IMG/VR virus record: IMGVR_UViG_3300030451_002185
Coordinates: 1 to 32,460 of that record
Length of the DNA stretch: 32,460 nt
From: a virus
Strand: one strand, 5' to 3'
The notes under the pieces were generated by a model, which was not told the DNA's origin, searched no databases, and saw only the letters and a list, made by a program, of their open reading frames with translations. Shown here piece after piece: positions 16,955 through 25,124 of the stretch; positions within the stretch are counted from its first letter, which is position 1, and each line of letters starts with the position of its first letter. A program made the position numbers and the translations under genes.

Positions 16955-16968
16955 AGGTTTTCTCATCA

Positions 16969-18021
16969 TTATCTAAAATATCTTCTAATATCAAACGTAT
17001 CTCTTGTAGATGATAGTCTGATTGCGGATGCTGTTGCAGAGTCTGCATAGTCTGAGAAATCTGCATAGAACCCTGCGAATTCGTACATACTGCTATAGTA
17101 TCTCTCTGCACTATCTATAGTCATAGTATTGAAGTCAGTAATTCTACGATATAAACTATATCTATCTCTTAGCACAAACTCCTCCTGATTTGGTTGTACT
17201 TTAGAAACATAACCAACTTGAGCATATCCCCTTTGTGTGTATAGAATTGCATCTGGGTTAACTCTATCGGAGTCAAGTCCATCGTAAGGTGCCGCAAGTG
17301 AAGAGTAAGTAATCGCACCAACTGCTTCTCCCTCTGCCGCATATGACATTGCTGCTTGATCGACAATTCTTATTGGAGGGTTTGTATCTGGAATAGAAGT
17401 CAGTGTTCCGATATTCATTTCGGGTTCTGCTTCTAGAACAACTGCCGCACCCAAATAGAAACCAGATGGATGTACAAACCTTCGATACATTTCTTGCCAG
17501 ATAACGAGAGGAATCGGACCTTTGATCAACACAGAGAATACTTGATATAGTCTACCGTCTTGTATTTTCTTTGCTTCCTCAGTACCAACCAGAGATTTAC
17601 CAACATAGAACAAACTGTCCTTGGGGTGAAAGATCTCTACAGTCTCGTTGAAGAATGCACGAAAGAAACCATCAATAGAATACTCTGAACCCTTTACCCT
17701 AAAGAAGTTACCAAAGTTTCTTATAACTTCTCTTGGTGTTGTAAACTGCCCTTGAGATATCCCAAGTCCTAACTCATCAAAAAGATAATCTAATTGTTCT
17801 AGTTTTGCATCCTCGATATCCCGAAGCGTCATAAGTTCATCGATGATTCCACCGAAGTTATCTGCCGAATCTAAATGCTCATAGTAAGCATCAAGAAATG
17901 TTATGAGATTGGGATAATCATTACGAAACGGTTCTGGTAAAACTTCATCAACAATAGTCTTTTTTAGATTGACATCGTGTCTTCCAAAATCTCTTTGAGT
18001 CTGTGCAAAAGGAAGGGTCAT
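16969..18021 (-). CDS. Baseplate wedge protein, gp7 / P2 gpI-like, 350 aa
   Basis: The N-terminal part has an acidic helical segment (DELMTLRDIEDAKLEQLDYL, 61-80) and then TPREVIRNFGNFFRVKGSEY SIDGFFRAFF (95-124), which resembles the P2 gpI / Mu gp48 wedge family pattern (RVxxxKGTxxAIxxxL). Its place immediately after gp6 is where the gp7 or gpI partner of gp6/gpJ is expected. It is much shorter than T4 gp7 (over 1000 residues), closer to the minimal wedge partner. The C-terminus is Tyr-rich with a YADSATASAIRLSS segment. It starts one base after the gp6 stop. Confidence 0.6.
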   Translation of the reverse strand: MTLPFAQTQRDFGRHDVNLKKTIVDEVLPEPFRNDYPNLITFLDAYYEHLDSADNFGGIIDELMTLRDIEDAKLEQLDYLFDELGLGISQGQFTTPREVIRNFGNFFRVKGSEYSIDGFFRAFFNETVEIFHPKDSLFYVGKSLVGTEEAKKIQDGRLYQVFSVLIKGPIPLVIWQEMYRRFVHPSGFYLGAAVVLEAEPEMNIGTLTSIPDTNPPIRIVDQAAMSYAAEGEAVGAITYSSLAAPYDGLDSDRVNPDAILYTQRGYAQVGYVSKVQPNQEEFVLRDRYSLYRRITDFNTMTIDSAERYYSSMYEFAGFYADFSDYADSATASAIRLSSTRDTFDIRRYFR

Positions 18022-18022
18022 G

Positions 18023-19864
18023 TTAAGATACCGTTAGTCCTGTTTCTTGTCTGTCTAATGTTGCCGTAGCAAATGTCTCTGTGTTATCCAGTTTTATGAC
18101 ATAGTTACGTAAAGGTCTAATCACACTTTCATTCAACGGTATTGCTGATATCTTGATGTAATCATTACCACCAATAAGTGCTTGTGGTGTAAACCCTGTT
18201 ATTGTAACAGTACCCTTGCTTGGATTGTATTCACCAACGTTGTCTAATAAAACGTTACCATCAATGTCTTGAATCTGTAATCTGGTAGAAGACAACTTAT
18301 TTCTGATAAGAGCAACAACACCTTCGTACTCAAATATAGTTGATGACACGATATGCGTTATGTCATCTGCACCTTTGAGTGCCATTGGGAACTGTAACTC
18401 AAATAAACGTTTAGTACCAACTGTAGGGACAATTCTTAGTTGCACTTTAACATCACATTTACTTGAAAGGATAGCAGGATCAAGAGCATCTAGTTCTGTG
18501 AGCATATTACTTCGTCTAAAGATCTTGTCAAATTTATTTAAATTCTTTGAAAAGTAATTAGTCATAAAGTTGTAGACTGTACTTTCAGTAGCAGGAAGTG
18601 AGAACCCTGTCAAGGAAGGATCGAAGTTGAACCCAACAACAAGTTCTAAGAACATGTCTGTAGGATCTGCGTACTTAGTTTCCATGGAAACCACTGCCAA
18701 GTTATTTGTAAAGTTAGTGATGATGTTTGCTTTGACTCTATCTTTTACGGTATCATCTGTACCGTTAGCAAAGTTTAGAGAAATGTAAACAGCACCATAA
18801 TCACGAGGAACGTTTTGATCTCCTGACCAAACGTTACAGTCTGTTACTTCTGGGAAGTTACTGAGAACCATTCCCTTATAGTCCAGAGATGTAACTAACC
18901 TTGCCTGAGATGCATATGCGATAGGAGCAAGTTGTCGTATGCTTTCAATTGTCTGTTTGTTTGCCCCACCTGTAGATTCTGTCTTAACAGTTGTTATGAT
19001 AGGATACTGAACATTGTTTACAGTTAGGTCACTATTAGATGTAAAGGATGTTCCATTATCTGCAACTTCACCTTTGGTTGAAAGGTATGTAACAACAATC
19101 TTATTGCCAGGATCTGGTTTCTTACCAAAAGATACACCATCGCCAAAGTTTAATTCATAGTTACCATTGGGTGCTTCTCGAATAGAATAGACTCTACTGT
19201 CCTTACTAATCTGAACTGCTTCTTTCAATGGGGTGTATGTAACAAACCTAGTAGACGTTGCAGTATCAAAAACTTGAACTGTTGCGGTAGAAGTATCGAT
19301 TGTATTATCTGGGATAACAAAGATCTGTCTTTCATCATTCTCTCCAGATAAGAAAGTCTTTACCTTTTCTGTACCTTCGAATATAGGAATGTCTTCCGAA
19401 CCTTCATTTGTTTTGAAAGGATAGTTACCAGTACCATCGTCTCTAGCAAAGTATGACTCAAGAGTTCTAAAAGTATAAGACACACCGTCAATAGAAGATG
19501 TGAATGTATGTCCTTTTAGTAATTGTATTTGAGGTGGTCTATTAGCAACACCTGCTAAGTTTACACTTAGATTCACAACTGCCTTAGATGTGGTCATGGA
19601 TCTGACTTCATATCCTAATGACTCAGCATGAGATACAATAGAGGATCTTAACTGTGCAGTATTGAGAAATGACTCGTTGATCGCAAAGTTTGCGGTCAAA
19701 GCATTGATGTGTGTATTGTATGCCAATACATCTAAGAAGTTATTAAGACCTGCCGCTTCGAAGTCATAGTCAGCAAACTCTGGTTTTTGTTTAAAATAAG
19801 TTTTCAGTGATGATTTTATATTCTCAAAATCTAACTGCGTTGATTGTATAACGGTTGCGGTCAT
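18023..19864 (-). CDS. 6: Baseplate wedge subunit gp6, 613 aa
   Basis: The N-terminus carries the gp6 hallmark: QLDFENIKSSLKTYFKQKPE, DYDFEAAGLNNFLDVLAYNTH and FAINESFLNTAQLRSSIVSHAESLGYEVRS (about 10-93), directly comparable to T4 gp6 (DYDFEGSRLN...LLAYNT...ESFMRTANLRSSVVQAA...GYLP). The length is near that of T4 gp6 (660). gp6 dimers form the inner baseplate ring that holds the wedges together. It overlaps neither neighbour but has no spacing from gp25 (stop 19865). Confidence 0.9.
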   Translation of the reverse strand: MTATVIQSTQLDFENIKSSLKTYFKQKPEFADYDFEAAGLNNFLDVLAYNTHINALTANFAINESFLNTAQLRSSIVSHAESLGYEVRSMTTSKAVVNLSVNLAGVANRPPQIQLLKGHTFTSSIDGVSYTFRTLESYFARDDGTGNYPFKTNEGSEDIPIFEGTEKVKTFLSGENDERQIFVIPDNTIDTSTATVQVFDTATSTRFVTYTPLKEAVQISKDSRVYSIREAPNGNYELNFGDGVSFGKKPDPGNKIVVTYLSTKGEVADNGTSFTSNSDLTVNNVQYPIITTVKTESTGGANKQTIESIRQLAPIAYASQARLVTSLDYKGMVLSNFPEVTDCNVWSGDQNVPRDYGAVYISLNFANGTDDTVKDRVKANIITNFTNNLAVVSMETKYADPTDMFLELVVGFNFDPSLTGFSLPATESTVYNFMTNYFSKNLNKFDKIFRRSNMLTELDALDPAILSSKCDVKVQLRIVPTVGTKRLFELQFPMALKGADDITHIVSSTIFEYEGVVALIRNKLSSTRLQIQDIDGNVLLDNVGEYNPSKGTVTITGFTPQALIGGNDYIKISAIPLNESVIRPLRNYVIKLDNTETFATATLDRQETGLTVS

Positions 19865-20302
19865 CTATCTTAACCTCGCTAGTGACACTTCAGTGGTCAC
19901 GATTTCTTCTGTATTGACTACCTGAAACTCTACTGTTGCATCTAGTCTGTTGTTATCTCCATCTGTAGATACGCTAACAGATAATACAAGAGCACGAGGT
20001 TCAAAGTTTTTTATTGCCTCTGCTATAAGGTCTTGCACAAAGTCTGGATCAAATTCAGTATCCAGATTAAATAGCACTTCGTTTAGATTGGCACCAAAGT
20101 CTGGTTGAAATGGTTTTTCACCTCTATTGGTTAATAGTAAATTCCTAACTGCCTGTTTTACTGCCGCCGCATCCGTCTTCTTGAATACGTCTCCTGCAGG
20201 TTTTGCCGCAAATGCCAGATCTATATCTTTGTAGTCTGTTCCTCGACTAGCGATTAAAGACTTACTAAGATTAGTGTCCTCTACTGAAAATGCTCGTGCC
20301 AT
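19865..20302 (-). CDS. 25: Baseplate wedge subunit gp25, 145 aa
   Basis: This is a small protein with the gp25 family motif NLLLTNRGEKPFQPDFGANL (54-73) and EFDPDFVQDLIAEAIKNFEPR, the usual fold of the T4 gp25/P2 gpW wedge-sheath initiator. Length matches the family (T4 gp25 is 132). It lies directly before gp6, as in other marine T4-like phages, and after its own late promoter at 20324-20331 with an AGAGG ribosome site 5 bases from the ATG. The family was once called lysozyme-like, but the protein is structural. Confidence 0.9.
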   Translation of the reverse strand: MARAFSVEDTNLSKSLIASRGTDYKDIDLAFAAKPAGDVFKKTDAAAVKQAVRNLLLTNRGEKPFQPDFGANLNEVLFNLDTEFDPDFVQDLIAEAIKNFEPRALVLSVSVSTDGDNNRLDATVEFQVVNTEEIVTTEVSLARLR

Positions 20303-20323
20303 AAAAACCTCTAATATTTACAC

Positions 20324-20331
20324 TATTTATA
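20324..20331 (-). promoter_or_regulatory. T4-type late promoter (TATAAATA)
   Basis: A perfect octamer on the minus strand that overlaps the stop codon of the spike gene (20327-20329). Predicted start near 20318 gives a leader of about 16 nt to gp25. Confidence 0.8.
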
Positions 20332-22381
20332 TGTATCCTAGGTCAGCAATTGCACTACGAGGCAAAATTTCTACAAGTTCACCGTTAGTTTGGGTGTAAT
20401 TGTTAAATCTTGTTTCAATTAAATTTCTATACCTCATCTTCCAATCTGCCGATACTGGTGGCATTTGGATAATGATCTGTGCGTTGAGTGACTGATCTGG
20501 ATTATATGAATCATAATCTAATATCATTTTATCATAGTTTAAATAATCTTTACAGTAAATTGCCAGATCGAATGTTTTGTTACAATCTATCTGACCTGTT
20601 CTATCTCTTACTTCATAAACTACCACCTGACCACGACTTGCCAAAAGATTCAAACCTTCGACATCTAGTGTCTCACCATCCTCTTTCCTATACAGTCCTT
20701 CTACAACTTGAAGAGAGTGTCGGTTTCTCTTATCAAGATATTCTTGTGCTGAGTTCATGAACTCTGCCTGTGCATATAGATTTCTTGCTATCTTGAGTCT
20801 TTCTGTCTTCTCTGTAATATGCTCTAGTGTCACTGGATCTCCAGATCCCCCCAAGAACTTTGCAAGAGAAATGTTTTGTGCTAGTTTAGTTTTTCCGTTT
20901 ATGTTTCCATAACGAACTAATTGTTGTTCTGGGTTATATGTTTGATTAGGAATCAATGTTCGTACTGTAATCGTATTCCCCTCAACAGATATTCTCTCTG
21001 GTTGAGATTCTTCGTTACCTAACAACTTACCCTGTGGGAACTTACTAGTTCCTGTTTGATTTAAAATTCTACCAATCTCATACTTCTGGGGTTTCTGTTG
21101 AACACAAGAAGCATCAACCAATCCCTCTGAGATGCAACGTCCAATAAACTTCTGATTACGAGATGTATTCGGGTCTCTCAACTTACTACGAACCATTTCA
21201 GTTGTCAAGGGTTTTTTCGAGACTCCGTTATAATTGTTCGACTTATTGATAGTATTATAGAGAACATCGCCAGGATCTATTCTGACATCACGAACTCCCA
21301 TGTCTGAGTTTTTCAGTAAGTCTTCTATCTGGGTTGCTCCTAGATCACTTGGTGTGTTGACTCTCTTATCAGTATTAGTATCGGTCTTGTGTGTTCCATC
21401 ACTCCAGTTTGGAGTTCCAACATCACCACCTGGATCTGTATCCGCATAAGTTTGAGAATAAGTTCTTGATGCTTCGAAAGCAAGACCCTTTAGATTACCA
21501 TGAAATGTTGGTGCGGTGACACCTTCGGTGAAAGTTCCAGATGTTCCAAAGTAGTTGTGACCATAGTGATACACACTTGCTCCACCAAGAACACCAGTGT
21601 TTCCGACTGCCGTGAGGTCTGTTGCAATCATGCTCATGTTCTCGGATGACATTGTCATCTTGTTCTTTGCTGTAGTTGTAGAAACATCGCCAACAAAAAG
21701 ATTATGGTTTCCACCAATACGTGTTGTGTTTGTTGCGGATACGATTAGATTTCTGTCAGACAAATATGTGTCCGTGTTTGTTCCTGCAACAAATGTAGAT
21801 GCATCGCCAGTGACTGTTTCCATTTTATTCTCGGCAATGGTAGTAGATGAACCACCACGGATCTCTTCGTTCTTATCGCCATGGACTCTCAGATTGTAAT
21901 CTCCACCGACTTCTATATCCATATTGCCAGTCACGTGCATCTTTAGATTACCTTGATATTCAATATTACCTTCACCTTTGATCAACATCTTATGATCTCC
22001 AGTTGTAATATGAATAGCATTTCCACGTGATGACACGATGACAGTTCCATCAGGACGTATCTCTATTCCTGATTTTGTTTTATGCATCCACAGAAGTCTT
22101 TCATTCTCTGGGGTATCATCTACCTCAGTGATATGTCCTGACTCTGTTTCTCTAACTTGGTTTAACGGATATTGAGAAACGCCATTGTCTTTTAGATCTA
22201 GTGAGAAGTTTTCGTACCCACCACCAATATGCAATTCATTCGTCTTCAGTCCACGTGCCGCTAGGTTGGCAGATGAAGTATCGTTGTACTCCCTTTTGGG
22301 ATACTGGTTCTTGGGATCGACATAACCATCATCTTGGGATGCTGATTTTGTATCAATGATTGGATCTAAATCGTCTGCCAT
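20327..22381 (-). CDS. Baseplate central spike: gp5C-like beta-helix with degenerate M15-like end, 684 aa
   Basis: Residues about 95-260 are a gp5C/VgrG-type beta-helix: RLLWMHKTKSGIEIRPDGTV, then regular short strands (GEGNIEYQGNLKMHVTGNMD, GGDYNLRVHGDKNEEIRGG, GGNHNLFVGD). Residues about 495-640 resemble an M15A D-Ala-D-Ala peptidase: LAQNISLAKFL, QVVEGLYRKEDGETL in place of the SGYRS segment, ASRGQVVVYE where SxHxxGxAxDI is expected, and YLNYDKMILDY like the LxFDQLIxEy motif. The zinc-binding His, Asp and His are not seen, so this domain is probably structural. It lacks the OB fold, which is encoded two genes upstream. The start shares one base with the preceding stop. Confidence 0.75.
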   Translation of the reverse strand: MADDLDPIIDTKSASQDDGYVDPKNQYPKREYNDTSSANLAARGLKTNELHIGGGYENFSLDLKDNGVSQYPLNQVRETESGHITEVDDTPENERLLWMHKTKSGIEIRPDGTVIVSSRGNAIHITTGDHKMLIKGEGNIEYQGNLKMHVTGNMDIEVGGDYNLRVHGDKNEEIRGGSSTTIAENKMETVTGDASTFVAGTNTDTYLSDRNLIVSATNTTRIGGNHNLFVGDVSTTTAKNKMTMSSENMSMIATDLTAVGNTGVLGGASVYHYGHNYFGTSGTFTEGVTAPTFHGNLKGLAFEASRTYSQTYADTDPGGDVGTPNWSDGTHKTDTNTDKRVNTPSDLGATQIEDLLKNSDMGVRDVRIDPGDVLYNTINKSNNYNGVSKKPLTTEMVRSKLRDPNTSRNQKFIGRCISEGLVDASCVQQKPQKYEIGRILNQTGTSKFPQGKLLGNEESQPERISVEGNTITVRTLIPNQTYNPEQQLVRYGNINGKTKLAQNISLAKFLGGSGDPVTLEHITEKTERLKIARNLYAQAEFMNSAQEYLDKRNRHSLQVVEGLYRKEDGETLDVEGLNLLASRGQVVVYEVRDRTGQIDCNKTFDLAIYCKDYLNYDKMILDYDSYNPDQSLNAQIIIQMPPVSADWKMRYRNLIETRFNNYTQTNGELVEILPRSAIADLGYI

Positions 22382-24189
22382 TATGTTTGCCTTGTAAATT
22401 TATTAGATAGAGGATCGTACACTTGCCCATCCTTTAATGCTTCTATCTTATTATTTAAATTGGTAGTCAACTGTTTCTCTAAGTTTGCATCGATTATTTC
22501 TGTTGCTTCTCCAGATACTCCAGAACCAGTCTGTTCTAGATTTGCTTGATGAGACTGACCTTTCTGTCTCAACTGATCAACTATGAATTGATTATCTGCT
22601 TCGTAGGTTTTAGCAACCTCATCAAAGTTAACAGGTGTCTTTGTTGCTTCTGTCACAACATCGTTGATGTCTGGTATTTTATTATGTTCTGCTTGAACAG
22701 GTGCAACGTTATTTGGTTTTCTATCTGCCAGTTCAGTGCCAGTAGGAATATCTGTAATTGTTTCTTCAGCATAGGTTGTATTCTTACCGAACTTTCTTAG
22801 AACATAATCACGAACATCGAAACCAGGTGCTTGTGTTTTTCCAACAGGTGGCAGATCTCTCATACCTAATATTTCTCCGCCAGGAAATACTTTCATAAAT
22901 GCTCTAATGATTTCGTCAAGAGATTCTCTCTGCCTTGTTGATGTTGTTACATCTGTAGAACAGTTCATCATGATAGTAATACTTTTGTCAATGATGTTTT
23001 GTCTATCTGGGAATTGTAATGCGGTTGTACTTTTTGAAATCGGAACAACCTTTTTTACCAAACCACTTTGATGTAGATATATGTTTGTTTGTAGTCCATA
23101 TCTAAGGGGACTTGCATTTACTGTTGTTGCACCATATTTTTCGTTGTGTCTCTTAACAACTAATTGATGGATCTTATCAACACTATATTGATCGTAACCA
23201 TTTTCTAATCCAGTCCAGTCTATAACAAGACTCGTAATCTCTCTTAGATTATTAGCATGTCTAAACTCTGCTTCTATGTGATCGTATGTAGATAATGTTT
23301 TGAATACAAAAGATCCTCCAACTGCAGTTCCTATAGTGCTTGAACCACTCCACTTGGAATCATTTTCTCCAACTTTATAAACATCATAGGCAAGATTAGT
23401 TTTCCAATCAGGGTTACCTTGAGTAGACTTTGTAAAGATATTAGCAAGATTAGATGTACCCCCTGCATTTGTAACAGGTGGTGGTGTTACTTTATTACCT
23501 TTTTGATCTACTAACTGTTGACCTTCTTTTACAAATTCAGTTGCTTCTGTTATTTGTGTTATGGAAGTATTGCCAAATGTTTGTGCCAATAACTGAGACA
23601 GAATATTCCCAACACCAGAGGATATGCTTCCAAATGCATTACCAGATCCAAACCCATTTCCCAACTCCGCGCTAATCTTTTTGGATGCGCTTGCCGCTTT
23701 CTTACCTGCTTCTTCTTCTATTCCACCAGTCTGAACCAGTGGGACACTTTTCTCCACCTTATCTTTTATCGGTGATGCATCAGTAACTATGGAAGCAACT
23801 TCGGTATTACTCACTCCTGCCTTTTCTCTCAAGGCAACATCCATTCCTTTTACATTTGCTTGTGCAACCACTTCAGTTAGGTTTGCACCAGTATTATTTG
23901 TCCCAGTGATTGCAGATAATTTACTTGCATCAGAGGGTTCTTTTCTTAATCCATCGACAGGTTCGTTCATCACTGCCGCCACAGGTCCATCAAAGACAGG
24001 TTTGCTACCTACGCTACTAGACATAGCAGTAAACCCTGAAGATGTCTGACCAACCTTAGTCATCGTAGATCCTTCTACGGATGCTCGTTGTTCCACAAGT
24101 TCTTTTGTCTCTGTAGAGAATTCATCCTCTGCCTGAGATTTTTCTTTTAATTTATTTTTTAGTATCTGTTTTGAAACTGAACCAGTCAT
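22381..24189 (-). CDS. Baseplate hub protein with inactive amidase_2-like domain, 602 aa
   Basis: The first 250 residues are low-complexity, Ser/Thr/Ala/Val/Lys-rich and likely flexible. Residues about 315-465 follow the T7 lysozyme/amidase_2 order: REITSLVIDWTG (316-327; family VxHxT), a helix VDKIHQLVVKRHNEKYG, LQTNIYLHQSGLVKKVVPI (366-384), SITIMMNCS (403-411), TRQRESLDEIIRAFMKVFP (418-436), EILGMRDL (439-446; family GHxD) and KTQAPGFDVRDYV (451-463; family CPGFD). The three zinc ligands of the family are Asp324, Met443 and Ala454 here, so catalysis is unlikely. It is ATGA-coupled to the lysozyme gene before it and overlaps the spike gene by one base. It is probably a hub scaffold between gp27-like and spike. 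Confidence 0.7.
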   Translation of the reverse strand: MTGSVSKQILKNKLKEKSQAEDEFSTETKELVEQRASVEGSTMTKVGQTSSGFTAMSSSVGSKPVFDGPVAAVMNEPVDGLRKEPSDASKLSAITGTNNTGANLTEVVAQANVKGMDVALREKAGVSNTEVASIVTDASPIKDKVEKSVPLVQTGGIEEEAGKKAASASKKISAELGNGFGSGNAFGSISSGVGNILSQLLAQTFGNTSITQITEATEFVKEGQQLVDQKGNKVTPPPVTNAGGTSNLANIFTKSTQGNPDWKTNLAYDVYKVGENDSKWSGSSTIGTAVGGSFVFKTLSTYDHIEAEFRHANNLREITSLVIDWTGLENGYDQYSVDKIHQLVVKRHNEKYGATTVNASPLRYGLQTNIYLHQSGLVKKVVPISKSTTALQFPDRQNIIDKSITIMMNCSTDVTTSTRQRESLDEIIRAFMKVFPGGEILGMRDLPPVGKTQAPGFDVRDYVLRKFGKNTTYAEETITDIPTGTELADRKPNNVAPVQAEHNKIPDINDVVTEATKTPVNFDEVAKTYEADNQFIVDQLRQKGQSHQANLEQTGSGVSGEATEIIDANLEKQLTTNLNNKIEALKDGQVYDPLSNKFTRQT

Positions 24190-25124
24190 GACACGATCTC
24201 TTCAAAAATTGTTCTACCCCAGAATATTCTTTCGTCAGATGAACCAGGTTGAGGACGTTCATATTTTTTCTCGAACACAATTGCCGCACCCTCAATACTA
24301 TCTTTCTCTCTGAGTTTGGCAAGACCTAGGTGTGGATATCTGTACAGTTCATATCGAATAAACTGAAGTTGTGCTGTCATTGTTCTATAGTCTAACCCCT
24401 GATCTGCAGAATATGCTTTTAATTCATTGAGTCTAGAAGGTCCACCTTTTACATTTGCCGCACGTTTTGCATCATTCCATTGAGCAAGACCTACTGCAGG
24501 TGCACCATCTGCCTCTTTTACTCCAACTGTGGGATCTAAATCGTTAGGACTTCTGAGCATGATACCATTCTCGACTGCAAGATTCCCAAGTATTCCACAA
24601 GTTTGCTCTGGAGTAAACTCACCACCCTTTGTAGATATAAAGAAGTTAAATGCTCTCTCAACATTAGAGTCACCTTTGAGATTTATTTTGTCTGCCTCTG
24701 GTGTTGTGATAGGCACATCTGGCGTAAGAGAAACTGCAGTAGAAGCACTCCCCCTTGCTCTCTCGTTCTTTTCTCTGGATGATCTATGTCTCTTACTCAC
24801 CAAGTGTTCATTCTTAGGAATAGATCCTAGAACCAAAGGCAACTGAGAATTCTTACCATCTAAAAATACACCAAAGACTTGTGCTCTTTCCTTCAACCCA
24901 ACATTCGCACCAATACCTGAACTACCACCTTCGGTTGATGGTAGGACAACAGATGCCCAAGGTAAATCATCTATAGTTGCTTGTACTGGATCGTCTGGGT
25001 GAACTCCATAGATTCTAACTTTGACTCTACCCAGTTGATAGGGATCGCCATCAACCTGAACAACAGTTCCAACAAACCATCGAGTCTCATCACCGTAATA
25101 TTCTTTGAATGTTGTTGGGATCAT
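24186..25124 (-). CDS. 5: Baseplate hub lysozyme: gp5 OB fold plus tail lysozyme domain, 312 aa
   Basis: Residues 15-102 match the T4 gp5 OB-fold domain: RWFVGTVVQVDGDPYQLGRV KVRIYGVHP, LPWASVVLPSTEGGSSGIG and VFGVFLDG...PLVLGSI. After a Ser/Arg-rich linker, residues about 155-311 match the phage tail lysozyme family (Phage_lysozyme2): TPEQTCGILGNLAVENGI with candidate catalytic Glu185, PAVGLAQWNDAKR (209-221) and AIVFEKKYERPQPGS. T4 gp5 uses a different (T4-lysozyme) domain and continues into the beta-helix; here the helix is a separate gene. It is ATGA-coupled to genes on both sides. It is expected to act in the periplasm during tail penetration. Confidence 0.85.
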   Translation of the reverse strand: MIPTTFKEYYGDETRWFVGTVVQVDGDPYQLGRVKVRIYGVHPDDPVQATIDDLPWASVVLPSTEGGSSGIGANVGLKERAQVFGVFLDGKNSQLPLVLGSIPKNEHLVSKRHRSSREKNERARGSASTAVSLTPDVPITTPEADKINLKGDSNVERAFNFFISTKGGEFTPEQTCGILGNLAVENGIMLRSPNDLDPTVGVKEADGAPAVGLAQWNDAKRAANVKGGPSRLNELKAYSADQGLDYRTMTAQLQFIRYELYRYPHLGLAKLREKDSIEGAAIVFEKKYERPQPGSSDERIFWGRTIFEEIVS

